This document shows, piece after piece, positions 10,792 through 25,000 of a DNA stretch of 64,000 nt. The DNA is taken from positions 6,820,001-6,884,000 of the forward strand of contig OZ005705.1 in NCBI GenBank assembly GCA_963930775.1. Direction: 5' to 3'. The DNA is from Cliona cf. orientalis. Its lineage: Eukaryota > Porifera > Demospongiae > Clionaida > Clionaidae. How positions within the stretch are numbered: the first letter of the stretch is position 1; every line of letters begins with the position of its first letter. Under the pieces are notes generated by a model. That model made no database searches. It had not been told where the DNA came from and was given only the letters and a program-made list of their open reading frames with translations. A program made the translations under genes and the position numbers.

Positions 10792-13700
10792 ATGGAAGAG
10801 GTAGATAACATCATTATAGCAACTTTGAAAGACATTGGATGGTGAGTGCATGAAAAAAGAATATGATCTGCTCAGAAACATAAAAATCATTGCTGTCTCC
10901 ACCCATAGTGATTTTGATGATGAAATTGAGAGTCTGCAGGCTCTCTCTGCAGACATGATAGTGGAGGCGTGTGTCCGCTGTCTTCAGATCATCGATCCTG
11001 AGTTCCAGAGCCCCAAGACGCTGCCTGAGGCCATGTCTGCCCGCTACCGCATGTGCTCCACTCTTGCCAACGCAATCCAAGTATGACCAATTTAGCTAGG
11101 GTACTCCTCTTTATAATCCAGTCAATTTCTAGAGAAATCACCATCTTCCACTCACCCCCCCCCCCCCCCCCCCCCCAAATGAAGCATTATATTCTGCAGT
11201 ATAAATGCCAAATTATACATGTACTGCATCCTTTTTCTCTAATTTATACACAATTACAGGGTCTTGGCTACAAGGGTGAAATTGGGTACCAGACCTTTCT
11301 CTACTCGAGTGTGAAGGAGTGGAGAAAGCTGCTAATGTTCCTCCTTGAGAAGCTGCCCCGGGAGAGCGCCCAGGCTGCCGATGAGGGCCTTGGAGCTGGC
11401 GTCATGCTTGGCCGATCAATATCTGCCCAGTTAGCCTTGTGTCTGCAGTCACTCTGGACTCCCGCCTTCTGTAAGGAGAATGGGACAGCTTGGAGTGGAA
11501 ACAATTTCTGGATTGAAGTGAGTGGTTATGATTACTAGTATTGAAGGGTAACATAGTTATTTATGTCAAAAATCTCTCTCTTTCTATGCTCCTTCACTTC
11601 AGGGAGCTGGTAGTGTCCGCCCCTTTCATGCCACTGATGTTCGAGCTCCTGAAGGGACTGGAAATCTCGCTGTTAAGATTCCTAAAGGTACTGAATCACC
11701 CCCCCCCCCCACCACCACCACCACCGTTGTATCATAAATTTGCACTCTATTAACTACAGACGTGAAGAAGTACTACACTCACCATATGCCGTATGTGTCC
11801 GCCCAGCCCCGGGTGAGGGAGGATTTACTGGCATCACTGCTTCAGAAGAACGCCAATGACTACGCAATCCAGCAGGAGTGGGAGGCTGAGTGGAACCAAT
11901 ATGGCCTCTCTTCAAGACTATCAGAGGAGGTTTGAAAGCGTAGCAGTCAGATTGTACCTGTTCTCTTACTGTCCAATAGCTAAGATTATGCATCGATAAT
12001 AATTGTTACACAGACTTACTTTGGAAAACAAATCCCATTGATTATGTTGTCTTTCTAATAATATCATTTTTATTCAAAGCTCTTTTCTCATACGCAGGCA
12101 TATCGTGCCCGAAAGAGGCAGCGGCTTCAGAAGAAGCTAGCTGATCAGCTGAGGACCAGTCTACAGCAGAGCCAGTCGGCAGCTGCTGGCCTGGGGCTAG
12201 TGGGCACTGACCTACAGTCGGTACTGGACTCCTTCTCTGGTGAGCACATCATATTGTATTAGGATGTAATAATACATAATATAGGGATTACATTATGTGA
12301 CTAACAGTTCACATTCTTCAAATTTAGATAAGGGATTCACATATCATGGAACTGGAAGCAGGTTCCAGCATGCGGAGAAACTTCAATTTGCAACGGTACG
12401 TCATCCACTTTTTATTAAATTACGTTCAGTTTCCAAATATTGCTCACCCTTAGGAGGATGAGCCAGCACCAGTTGAAGAGGCTTCTGAGGAGGTATATCA
12501 AAATATAAAGTTTGCCCATGAAATGTCATAATATTATGCATGATACTTTGTCATGACTCAGGAACTTCAGCGTCGGCGAGAGGAGGAGGTGACTGGCCTC
12601 CAGGAGCAGCTGGCAGACTTGACCTCCAAGCTGGAGCAGCTCGAGCTAAACATGAAGAAATACACAGCCAGCATGGCACAGATGGGAGAGCTGCAGAGAC
12701 AGAGGGAGGCAGAGAACAAGGAGGAGGAGGATGCTTATAGGGTCAAGAAGAGGACCTATGACCTACTGCCAAATGCAGATGAGAACATCGCTAAACTACA
12801 GGTTGGCACTTGATTGTGTGTGTGCTCGTAAATCTCCACCGTACATTTCTCAAAGCCAAGAACCTTCTCAGCCCAGTATGGATGAATGAATGGTCCATAT
12901 TGTGTGAAAATTAGGTTGAGTTAATGAGACACCTGCCGTTGAGGTCCTATGTAGCTGCATAACATGCATGGGCATTATTGTATTATACCGGTATACTACA
13001 CTCGAACATACGTACACCTGCCATTATGGCAGTGAGGTTTTATAATAATGTATTTTATTCACAGGAGCTGATTCAGTCGAGCGCTGATCGACTGGCCAAG
13101 CTGGCTGCCAAGTGGGAGGAGGTGAGGGCACCGCTGACCGAACGCTATCGCAGCCTCAAGGGAGACAGTGAGAACAAAGAATCAGAGGCAAACTTACTCC
13201 TGGAAGAGATAAAACTGCTCAGGGAGAGGATGAAGGAGGTGGCGGACGAAACAAGGCTCAAAGATGACCTCTACAAGCAACTGGTGAGAGAGTGGGGGTC
13301 TAGAAAGTTTTCATGGGTTGATGAAAAATTTATGGAGAGCTACAAAACTAGCAATAATTACTAGAACAAAGTTGCTAGTATCAAGCTGCATTTCTATGCA
13401 TTACTGTATGCTATAAACCTTTACTCAGGTTGGTGAGTATGAGCGTATGAGTAAGGATTTGAGTCGAGTGGCCTACACCCGTCGAATCATGGAGATCGTA
13501 CACAACATTCAGCGACAGAAGGAGGACATTAACAAGATCCTAGGGGACACGAGAGTAGTCCAGAAAGAAATCAATCAGCTGGGAGGGAAACTGGAGCGTG
13601 TCTTCACTGTGACAGACGAACAAGTCTACAGAGATGCTAGGAAAGATGAAGCAAGAAGATCAGCGTACAAGCTGCTAGCAAGCCTGAGAGAGGTACATAT

Positions 13701-14073
13701 CGTCATTTTTAGGCGACTATTTTTCAGTGTTGTACACTAAAAGCATGGAGGGCCAAGTTATAATGTGCAAGCGGTTTTAACGACCATTACCAAACGTTAT
13801 CTGCAGAACTGTGACCTTGTTGTGGAAGCCATCAAGGACACTGGTGACATCAAGAGGAAGCAGAGAGACTTGGAGGAACAGGTGAGATCAGTTGTGTCAC
13901 GTGATGTTTACTTCCTGTCACATGATTATAATATGCCCCTATAATCATAGATTGATAATGAGAGTGGGAAGAAGGTGGGAGCTAACCTGGAGAGAATCAC
14001 TAGCGACTACAATGATATGAAGAAAGAGAACACTCAGCTTCACACCAAACTCAAAGCACTTCAGGCTTCTTAG
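10792..14073 (+). CDS. CCDC22: CCDC22, CCC/Commander complex subunit
   Basis: CCDC22 pairs with CCDC93 and COMMD proteins in the CCC complex, which works with Retriever and WASH on endosomal recycling. The start MEEVDNIIIATLKDIG matches the family N-terminus. Residues about 1-120 form the calponin-homology-like NDC80/NN-CH domain, with MSARYRMCSTLANAIQ and GYQTFLYSS. The C-terminal half is coiled coil with KGSRF-like TGSRFQHAEKLQF, RLAYTQRI-like RVAYTRRIMEIVHNIQRQKE, and KILGDTRVVQKEINQLGGKL, the best conserved block. About 13 exons join in phase from 10792-10841 to about 13950-14073, giving roughly 600 residues, close to the usual size. The stop is at 14071-14073. Introns contain poly-C runs just before two acceptors. 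Confidence 0.95.
11155..11176 (+). repeat. Poly-C tract (22 C) in CCDC22 intron
   Basis: There is an uninterrupted run of C. Similar C runs lie at about 11699-11710, 20057-20078, 34321-34338 and 38021-38040, all in introns. Confidence 0.95.
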
Positions 14074-14425
14074 TCAAAATGTTCTTTTTTAGCGGAGCAG
14101 GTATTATTGTGTGGTATATAATTGTTATTTTGTCGGAAAATTAAGAGAATATTAATGTTTTTGAGTGATCAATGAACATAAGTATGATTGAGACAACTGA
14201 TAATAACAATTATTACTATGGTGAGTTATGTACAGAACCTGATAATTATAGGTGAACATGAAATTGCATGAGTATGTAAAACAGATGATAATTATTTATA
14301 GAAGTCTAAGATAATATACAGGACACATAATATGAACCCAAGAAACACAAGGAAATGAGAAATAGAGAACAGAGCAGGTGTATTATAGTATTGTAGGGTA
14401 GCACCTTGTCACTGTGATAATGAGA
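14074..14425. other. Convergent 3' region, CCDC22 / RhoGAP gene
   Basis: This is AT-rich sequence between two stop codons on opposite strands, with several AATAAT/TTATAG stretches. I see no gene in it. Confidence 0.6.
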
Positions 14426-15992
14426 CTATACAGTTGTTTCTAGAAAGTCAGGTTCTTGGAAGGAGTGAGCGACATTGGCGATGGTCGAGACAAGGTAGGG
14501 GCCATAGGATTGGTTGTAGTACTCCGCGGAGTGACCTCTGCAGATATGTACGGAATTTCCATTAATTAGACTCAAAATAATATTATTATTAATTTTGATG
14601 ATCTAATTGATTAATTTGGAACAAGACATATGGCTAGAGCAAAGCCACAACTGGTCAACTATAGGTCTACAGATGTGCCAACAAACTCAGCCACAACAAA
14701 TTGAGTACTGTAAATGTTTGAGCACAATGACTGACATGTATACTATATCAAATCTATACTTGCGTCTTCCACACACACCCACACACTCACATATACACAC
14801 CTCGTGTCGACTCTGGAGATGAACGTGAGCCTCGAGCTGTCCTTGGTGAGTGGTTCAATGAGATAGCGAGTGGCCAGCTCTGTGGCTCTGATGCTGCTGG
14901 CGTGGAGGCTGGCGCAGGGGTGGGACACGGACATCGACACTATCACATAGCTCTCCGTCGATACATCATACTGCCAGTGCCTGCAGACCAAGATTATAAA
15001 GTAACAGGAATTCTGGTTAATAATTATTACTGCAAGATTAGAAAGGGGAGAGAGATATAAATATGACCTATAAGCCAGAGTAATAAATGGCAACTATAAT
15101 CCCTTCAAATTTTATTATACTGGCAATAAAAGGTATAATTATATCAACTTGCAATGCTCTATATAGAAGGCCAGAACACAGATAGACCTCATCAAAAATG
15201 AAGGTGGCCACGGTCATTAAGTAGGTGGAGGAGGAAGGGAGGAACTAGACGAGCCAATTAACTACACAGACCTGTCATTAGTACAGACTGTGAGGAAGGG
15301 GGAGAAGGAGAGAGGTCAACTATGCTACACTGGACACTAGATACTGCTCCTAAGGTGAAAGTTGCCTGTCATTAGCGGTAAAATGAGAGATGGAATTGAT
15401 TAAATTAACTTCACTAGACTGGCTAACTACATAGCAACACAGACAGCCAGCTTCCCTGGCTACCTAGCTCTAGTCACAACTGATACACCACAATCCAGTG
15501 TCATCCTACTCAGGTTACATTGTGTATTTTGTAATAATATGATAGGGGGAGAATACCACTATTCCTGCTCACCTTAGTAGGCAGTGGTCCCTGTCGCTGA
15601 GTGGGGGAGGGCTGGAGCTGACGTACTGGATCACCTCTGTCTGCTCATCCAGTCTCGACACGACCTTGGCATTCTGAACCTCTCCAGTCCACAACAGCCT
15701 AACCATGCAGCAAATGATTTAGCAAGTACAATAATCTATACATAATATGGGCTAATTGAAAATTAATGCTCGGACAGGATTTCTTGGAATATAGGAAATT
15801 TGTGAAATGATTGGTATACATTACTTGCAACTCCAGGGGAGTTTTTTTGCATACCACACACCACACAGCACTGAAAGTTCAGCTTCAATTGAAGTTATAT
15901 AACTGACAGGAGAGAATCATCCCAGTGCCTGCCTAATCAGGCATACCAAAGGTCACCTAAGTGCCCAGCCCAGCATTTGATATTAGGTACAT

Positions 15993-16091
<99 letters not shown>

Positions 16092-17429
16092 CCCTCCCTC
16101 TCCCTTCTCTCTAAATTCCTCTCACCTTTGTTTCCATATCTTCTTCAGAACAGCCTCGCAGGGAGCATCAACCTCCACCACTGCCCTCCATGTCTTCAGG
16201 GGCACCCCATCGTTGGGCTTCAAGAACGACACCTCCGTTCCCCTCAGAGTGTCAAAGTGCACCCAACCTTTGAACTTTCGTCTGGCCTCCTTGAGGACTG
16301 TCTGTGCACAGTCGTCGAGGTGTGAGGTGTAGTGGCCCATGCCGAGCCTGTCCAGGCCTAGCTCGTGGAAGGGAATGGGGTCACCGGCCTCCAGGTGAGT
16401 GAACTTGCAGATCTGAAGCATATCAGCCGCTATCTGTTGGTACAATGTATGTATGGGGGGAGAGGGAGAGAGAGAGAGGGGTAAGTTGACATAGAGCAAT
16501 AACAATCTTAATGGTGGTGGGTGGTTTTCCTTAGCAATGGTACATAAACATTTGGGTATCATGCAGGTTACTTTATACAGAAAGAAACCTTTCATCTATC
16601 ACACGAAGGTGTTAATGGCAGTCCCATACAAGTGCTAACATGCTGGTGTATTCTGCCCTCTAAAAGCAACTGGTGTGATGTCATTAGTAGCTAAGTGACG
16701 AAGATTGATAACACGTTTGAAGCTGTATTAATATCAAAAGTAGACATGGCATTCCATTGACACTGGGCAACTGTCCGAGTGTTCACACACACCAAAGAAG
16801 TGAAAAAAATTTTCATAAAATTTTAACACTCGAAGATGGGTCCTCCACCACACAAAAGGTTTTTAGCGACTAAATAGCAGTGTACATCTTATTTCATATT
16901 TACCACAAAAGCACTATAGGGACAATAGGCCAAGATACTTTATCGTGTTTAGACAGAGATATAACATTTCAAAGTTAGAATCCAGAGTTTCTTACCGTGA
17001 ATAGTTTATCTGCGTGTGAGATCATCTCCGCAAGGCAGTTACTGGAAGCCTGGAGAATTGAGAAGAACGAAACAAAAACATAAAAAATGTTTGGAATGCG
17101 GGCTAATTACACAGCTATTGATACATCCCACCCCATACTAACTACCCACCCCTAACTTATTAAAACTCAACAAAGGAGGCTAGGATATAGATTTCAAAGA
17201 GACAGCTAAAATATTATTATAGGCATTGGAATATAATACGTATAATTATTATTATGAATATGGGAGTTAGATTGAGTTGATATTGCAGTCCTATGAGTGT
17301 CACCACTAGCCGTCATTCATGATACGATTCGTTTGTCATTTGACACCCCTCACTCCATGGAATGATGTAATGGTGTATAATATGCAATCGATGAGAATGA
17401 TTGAATGCATATATTTCATACGTGTGTAT

Positions 17430-17476
<47 letters not shown>

Positions 17477-19035
17477 CATTAATTTTCTCCAACTTACCAC
17501 GCTGTCATTGACCTCCTTGCTGGTGGCAATATTCATGTGAGTTCGTCCGGGGTTAATGGCCGTCCGTCGGAAAGAGCTTCTCCTCACCAGTGAGTTGCTG
17601 GTGTATAGCTTGGGTAGGGGGTTGGCGAGGGCAAAGAGAGAGGGGGCGAAGCACACAGCAAGGTTCTGGGCATCCATCTATATACAGCAAAAGCAGCAAA
17701 CATACCAAGATAAGATTGCCTTCCATAATAACTGGACCCCTCAAAATTTGTATAGTTGGGATGGGGGGGGGGGGGGCAGGGGTGGGTGGTTGCAGATATT
17801 ATTAGTAGAGTGCACATTGAGTGGGCATGTGGGAAAATGCATTATTACACATGTTAACATGGAAAAAGTAACTTTCAGCAAGTTCAGGAAATCGTGTTTA
17901 GAGAAACTCCATGTCAGGAACCATAGCTCCTGCCAAATATGGTATTAATTTTGTTGGGGGGTACCATCCCATTGCCTGTTCAGGCACACTAGTGATAATA
18001 GATGAACCATGTGCATAAGGCATATAAGTCACACACATCATGTGACTGGATATAATATCATTGTAGATAGGTCAATAAATCTTAACTATAATATTAAGGT
18101 TGTCCTTCCTTTAAGCTATATACTGGAGGGAATTGTGTATCAGCATATTGGATGAGTGACCCCCAAATGAAATTAGTACAGGTTCCTAGCATTCATGATG
18201 TATATACCTGATTGACTGCAGAGTTGCTAGCCACCTCCTTGAGGAAGAGCAGTAGTGTCTGCAGGGCCTCCCTGTTCCCATCAGGCATCAGCAACATCAC
18301 CGACTGAAACGCCTGAAGTCTCAGCTGACTGGGAACATCTGCAGTGTATTGGGGGGAGGAGAAAGAGAGAGAGAGAGAGAGAGGAGAGAGGAGACAGTGT
18401 GTATGCGTAAGTTAATGAATGATGGACATACTATGTTAGGTTGGACAACCAACAAATAACACAGGACATTCTATCCATAAACCAAAAAATTTTCCCAATC
18501 TCTTTCTCTACCCCCTCCCCTCTGTCACTCCCAACTAGGGGCCGCCACCAATCAACGAGCTGCTCTCCAAAAGGAAACAGTGAAATAGATTGAGTTAGAC
18601 TCACTCTGCTGGATAATGATAAGCATCTCTGACAGCTTTGTGGTGAGCACAGACTCTGGCAGCTCCCTGAAGTACAGCTTGATCATATCGGCAATATCGT
18701 ACACAGAGAAATTTTCATAGTTGGAGTTGGCTGCAAGAAAGAAAAAAATATTATATTCAAAGAGAATACTGGCACTTAGGAATAGGGTGGTTTTTTTTTT
18801 AAATTAAGCATCTCTACTCACCAGGGTTCGCCTCGTTAGTGACCTTGAGCAGCTCAATCTTTGCCTTACCAGCAGCTCGTCTGAAAATGCCCTTGGTCTC
18901 CAAGCCCCCGTTTGTACGCAGGTGCTGGATGGCATGGAGAATGGCAGGAGGAAGGGCCTGGCCCGTGTTACGAATGTTAACGGACAGGGGCACCCCAAAC
19001 ATCCTCTTATCTGAGGGGTGGTATGTGTGTGTGTC

Positions 19036-19082
<47 letters not shown>

Positions 19083-22000
19083 TCATTATGCAAACGTGTT
19101 TGTTACTTAGTTACATCCAAGAATCGCAATGCTATTCATAGATTATGTTTTTATGAAGGCATATTCACGGATCGTGAGGGTGACAGGGTAAGCTGAGCAT
19201 AAGCAGTTTCATGAGGTGTGAAGCAGCTGCGCAGTATAGACACTCTTCCCATCAGTGACATTCCAATCTCAGCCACCCACGAATCATCTACTAAACTCGC
19301 GTTTGAATAAAAATGGCTTACATTTGATGTCAGGCTGCTTTTGCTTTCTGACTTTAAGTATCCGTGAACTACAAAGAGAGAAAGATAAAGAGATAAAAAA
19401 ACAATGTTATGACAAGACAAAACAAACTCTGTGCTAAAACTGTCATATCCAAGATAATGAAGCTAGTGGCTCAGAAATTCAATTATTGTACCTCCATGTC
19501 AGCTAAGCAGCTGCAATTCATTAGCAATAATGGGATGATGTCTCAAATTAGGCACTCACATGTTGCACTTGGACTTGTACAGCTCAATCAAAGCTGTTAG
19601 CTTGATGAGAGAGAGCTTTCTTAGAACGGAAATTTGTCCAACAGAGAGTTCCTCTATTGGGATCAACCTACAAATAGATGTATGTGTATGAGAGAGAGTG
19701 AATATTATGCTGATACCACCTCAACACATTCAGTGAAAGTGAGGTCAGAGGGTCACACCTCAGTGATAGGACACAGGATACACAAATTAGCATGTGCTCA
19801 ATGAGGTAATCCAATCATCATAAACACCAGAGACTCCTCAAGCACAGCTGGCCTATTATAGCCTAATAGGTAATCCAACCAAGTTTTTTAGACCCTAAGC
19901 AATACTAGCATGCATGCACCCCCCACTCCTTTCCTACCCCACCATCTTCCCTATCAAGCACAGAGCAGCCCAGCTGGCCTATTCTTATGATACTACAGAC
20001 TATAGGTAATCCGACCAAGTTTTCTTAGACAATAAATAATACCAGCATGCATCCACCCCCCCCCCCCCCCCCCCCCCCAAAAAAAACACCTTTCCTATCA
20101 CCGCAGAGCCAGATCCCAAGCACTGGAATGGGGGAAATTAGTGATTGTAAAAAAAAAAAAGAGGGGCATGGCTGCTTTACTGCATTCTTGACGAAGCTTA
20201 GAAATTGTGTATGTGCATGGAATGTGATATAATTATTATCATGTGTAGATGGTTGTCATTTATGTCTCTAGTTCAAATTCCAAATTAGCATTGAAAACAA
20301 TCCTATATCGCATAAGAATTTGGTTCAACTGTAGTATGGCTACTTTTTCTCAAGCTAGCTAGCTGGCTCTGCGACACTTTTGCAACTTGAATTCAACAAC
20401 TGACCGTCTGTCGCTATAATACTTTTTTTTTTATTGTGATTGGAGATTGACATCATTTTCTTACTAGACTATGCAATTTGTTTGCACGAGCACTTTGATC
20501 AATTATCACTTCCTATAGTTGGTCAAGGAAACCAGAAAGTGACCATCAACTGAAGCATTCCAGCTCTGGAGTGCCACATATATACACAAACACATCTTTG
20601 CTCAATCAATGAATTTCCCACCACTGGTGCTGCCATTGACCCCCCCATCTAAGGTCACTAGTTAGCACTTGGCTGACCTGACTAGGACTAAGGACAACAG
20701 ACTCAAAGCATACCAGCAGAGATTCTATGAGTTCTACTTCAAACAAAACTGGCCATTATGATGAAATTTCATCCCAACAAGAAGATATCTAAGTCACCTT
20801 GCCCAGGTAATCTGAACTCCACTAGACAGTACAGTGGAGAGTGGGTATCAGATAAATGCGAGGTGCCATATAGCTACCTAATACATGTTTGTCTTCATTT
20901 CGATGAAATATTTGTACCGACATGTACAACGATATTGCTATAGGTATGTATTCTTGGTGGGTGGCGTGAGGTATTGTAGTGACTTACGTTCTGACTGGTT
21001 TGAAGGTGTGCTTGAAGCCGTGGGGTTGTTGGTAGCTGTGCCACCTCGCCTGACTAGAACTGGAGAGAGAGAGAGAGAGAGAGAGGAAGGAGATTATCAG
21101 TTTGTCACATCAATTGGCGCTATGTACACCTGATAACATCATTAATTTTGTCACGCTCCATCGAAATACCCACATGGGGGGCAATGGAAACAATGGCAGT
21201 GGCCCAGAGAGAATACTCATTGTGTACACATACAAGAGGGAGGGAGACAGAGAGAGGCAACTGTAACCTGTTTACACAACACTGTCTAGAAGGCTTGTCC
21301 CTAACTGGTATCACTAGTTACGATAACTCGGAAAAACACAGTCATTATCCATACAGGTGCAGGAAGCAGCAAACGTGCTTCTGATCTATAAATAGGGTAT
21401 GGGCTTGTGAATAAAACAGCAGGGCATTAGCAGAAAGTATGAAGCTAGAGTTCCCACAGCAAGGAAGGGGTCACAAAGAGAAGGGAGAGGGGACTGAAGG
21501 GTGAGCATTCAACAATAAACAAAAGAGCACCCACACAAGCTAGAAGCTATATACACTCAAAGCTGGAAGCTTCTACAGAGAGAGAGAGAGAGGTGCTGGG
21601 GAGTGGTTTCTGTGTTGGGTGTAAACTCTGTCAAGGAGTCCCTATTGGGAAAGCAGCTCAATCAACATCTTAGAACTGTAAATCATTTTGGATGATCTAG
21701 TGGGCACACAAGTCGGCTTCCTTAGCAACCCAGGGGACACCAGCACAAACAGGTCTAGCTGACACTGGCCTCACATGACCCAGTGGAGTGTACAATCACG
21801 GTTTGTAATCACCAGGAAATGGCTGTTGTGATTTCCTGCACATTTTAACCACATCACTCACTGCAAGTACAGTCCCTCCAACCCCTTCCACTCTTGGTCC
21901 TTAAATTTACAATTATACTGATGAAATATTATTGTGGTGAGAGAGGAGTGGTGAGATGGGGTCAACCAGCAGGAAGCTCTATGCATCACTACAGCAGTTT

Positions 22001-25000
22001 CACAAGGAAAGCATAACACTATGCAGCCTTCTATAATATTGCTATATATATTATCGTGCTAGTAGAGGGGAGGGGGTGCCTTCATTTACTCAAAATATTT
22101 TTGGTTAATGAGAAATAGCCCAGTGCCGCCACCATCCCTTTATGCATCATATTATATATGAGTCAGTTTATGCTATAAACATTTGCCATCAACAAGAAAA
22201 CACCAAACCCAGCTATAATATATTACATTACAAATTTGTATAATACATGCAACTGTAGACACAAGCAATTTAATAGTCCCCCGATAATACACGCAATCTT
22301 CCCTTATTGCTACTGTGTGTCAGATCGATAAGCCATCGTTTCCGTCAAAGTATTTCCCATCCATCAATGAGGCCCATAGCCTTCCTTCCACATACCAGCG
22401 TCGATGCATCCCACTCACCGTTTCCGTACGAGCCACATTGCATACTCACTGACCCTGCACTAATCACTCGATTGAAATATGAATCCGAACCAAGGCAAGC
22501 AGGCTACCACGCTTAGTGGCGGTGAACAATCAAAAGAGAAGTACTTCCTACAAAGCACTGCACTATGCACAACGCACAAACACAAAGGGAAAGTTAAGAT
22601 TGGTTTTCAGGTTGAAGTACAACACCAAATTCCAACCAACATAGCGATTGATTCGGGAGCATAGGTTTCTACAAGGGATTCACATGACTGCAGTATATTA
22701 TACGTACTATACTACAAGTGGGCGCCTACGCACATGTACTATGCACATTACAGTAGCTTTACATGATTACATGCAACGACACACTGTTTTTGCAAAGATG
22801 ACCCATACATTATACTAGCTACATTGTGCCACACTGCACTCATGGTAGTTACAGAGTATATTATAGTAGAAATTCACTCACGTGCATGCGTGAATTTTTT
22901 GAGTAATTATTGATCCCACCACAAGCAAGGTAGGCATGTTTCAACTATTCAACTCGTGAGAGAGAGACGTTCAATCGATTCAACCACATGCATGTGCTGC
23001 AAATTACAACCAATCACTATGCAATCCACAGTCCCTCTAAAAAGGAGTTAGTTTGTGCAGGCAAGGACAAGAATGTATGTAACAGTTACTGTGCTGTAGC
23101 TATAGTGGCAAATGGGACAGATGGGCCTACAGCACTGCACTGCAGCAGCATGCCAAATACATGTGTGTATAAAATAACAGCCTGGTCCCTAGAGTAAAGC
23201 TATATGGCAATCTCTTATGGTTCTCCCCAGCACTATATAGGAGGAGAATGGCTACAGCAACAACAGATGTGCTGCACAGAAGAGGAGGTAATCTCCAATA
23301 CAGCCAGCTGTCACTCTATTCTCAGCCTGTGGAGGAGCTGTTAATTAAACACAGTTAATTAATTGGGAGAGTACTTTGGCACCCTGCTAGGTGCATTTCC
23401 AGTCCCATTCTTTAGGATGACCTCTCCCAATGAGTGTCACCTTGCACCTACAGCACCTGTACCCACTAATTATAGCTCTACCCTTGTCAGCCAAGTGAGC
23501 GTGTTCAAGGACTCTGCTAATGATTTTCAATTTTATGACCCATTCTGACATAATTTGGCACAATTTTCCAGCTAGGGACTAGATAATCTGCGACACTGAA
23601 AATAATTATATAATCCACGTTCTATACTTTGTAGTATAAACATTCAGCAAATTGATACTAAAACCACCATTTTATCTAGAGACAACCAAAAAGATAATCT
23701 CTCCCCTGCCCCATCTGCTTGTAAATATACCAAAAAAAACACCACCATTGTTAAATTTCATCCGTTTCTGTAACAATAATATTACTATTACAGTACTCCA
23801 CTCACCTCTGCTGTTGTTCTGAGCCGGTAGAGGCTCTCTTTGGTCGAAGTTTGACGGGTGACGCCGAGCCCCGACCCCCCAGCTCATTCTGCACGTACTG
23901 CCTCTCCGGGTAGAAGGGAAGAGGTGAACCAGAAACACCGCCTCTGCTCTCCCTTCGCTCTCCCTCTGAGGACCCCACGAGGCTCGAGGACTGAGACTCA
24001 AATGTCCCCGTGCTCCCGATACTGTCGAATCTCTGATGTCTGTCTTGCGGTGGTACAGGATCGCTGAACTGCTTAGGAGGCAGTATGTGTAGCTTTCGTT
24101 TGGCCACCTCTTCTGGAGATATGCTGCCGTTCGCGAGTGGAGTTGAGCTAAGAAGGAGGATGTTGTTGGCTTGATGGCCACTGCTCAGGCTAGAGGAGCT
24201 TCTAGTGGCTTCATCGCTCGGTTGAGAAGCAGTCTTGTGATTTTGTCCGTCCTCCCCTCCTCCTCCTCCTCCAGCCATGGAATTTGTGCTAGCACTGGCG
24301 CTGGAGAGTAGGCTAGTCTCGGATGAGGTATCACTACCATCATAGTGTTTCATGGCGGCAAAAATATCAGGCAGCGACTGTGTTTTCCACTTTAGTAGGT
24401 TGGACTCAAATTCGTCCAAGATGCCATTTGCAAAATTATCCATACCGCCAAGGGAATCCACGTCCCCATCATCCTCCCAATTGTACTCCTCAGAGGCTCT
24501 GCCCATTTGGAAGACACCACCCGCCTTAGGCTCCACCCTGTTACTGTCACCTCCAGAATCCTGGGAACCCGTTAGAAGAGTAGTCGGTGACCCCTCGGGA
24601 GAATCGACCAGAATCTTTGGTATCTGATCATCGGTTGGCAAGAAGCTGTATGTTTTGACGGCCCTATCAAGACCCGTGAGGCTGCCTCTTAGTTCAGACA
24701 CGAGCATGAGCGACGATGAGCTAGTATTTGTTTCTGAGTCACTGAGCAGATCTTCAGAGCTATAGTTGAGGAAGTCGATGCTTGAGTCCTTCTTTGATCC
24801 TCTACGTGACCACTTTCTGTTTTTTCTGCGAAAGTGCCACTGATCACTGAGAGCTCGCTGGCTGCCATCGTCATCTGAGTCATCATCCTGTCAGTGCACA
24901 AGTAACAGAGAAAGTGACTTCAGTGGAAGTGTAAGTTAAGCGCTAATGGAAGGTTTATCCAAAAAGAATGCTAATTTCAATCACAAATTGATTTTTAAAT

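Noticed and set aside
15961-16332. Open frame rich in Ser-Leu
   Set aside because: It is created by the CT microsatellite inside an intron of the RhoGAP gene.
17319-17540. Open frame with Val-Cys repeat
   Set aside because: It comes from the TG microsatellite and has no family match.
20102-20374. CGCAGAGCCAG and CTGGCTCTGCG as ends of another TAGTCTCG-type element
   Set aside because: Only the inner 11 bases match; termini and target duplication are missing, so it is at best a relic.
22307-22664. Possible small genes in the large RhoGAP intron
   Set aside because: The frames have no recognisable family, no splice partners and ordinary length for chance.
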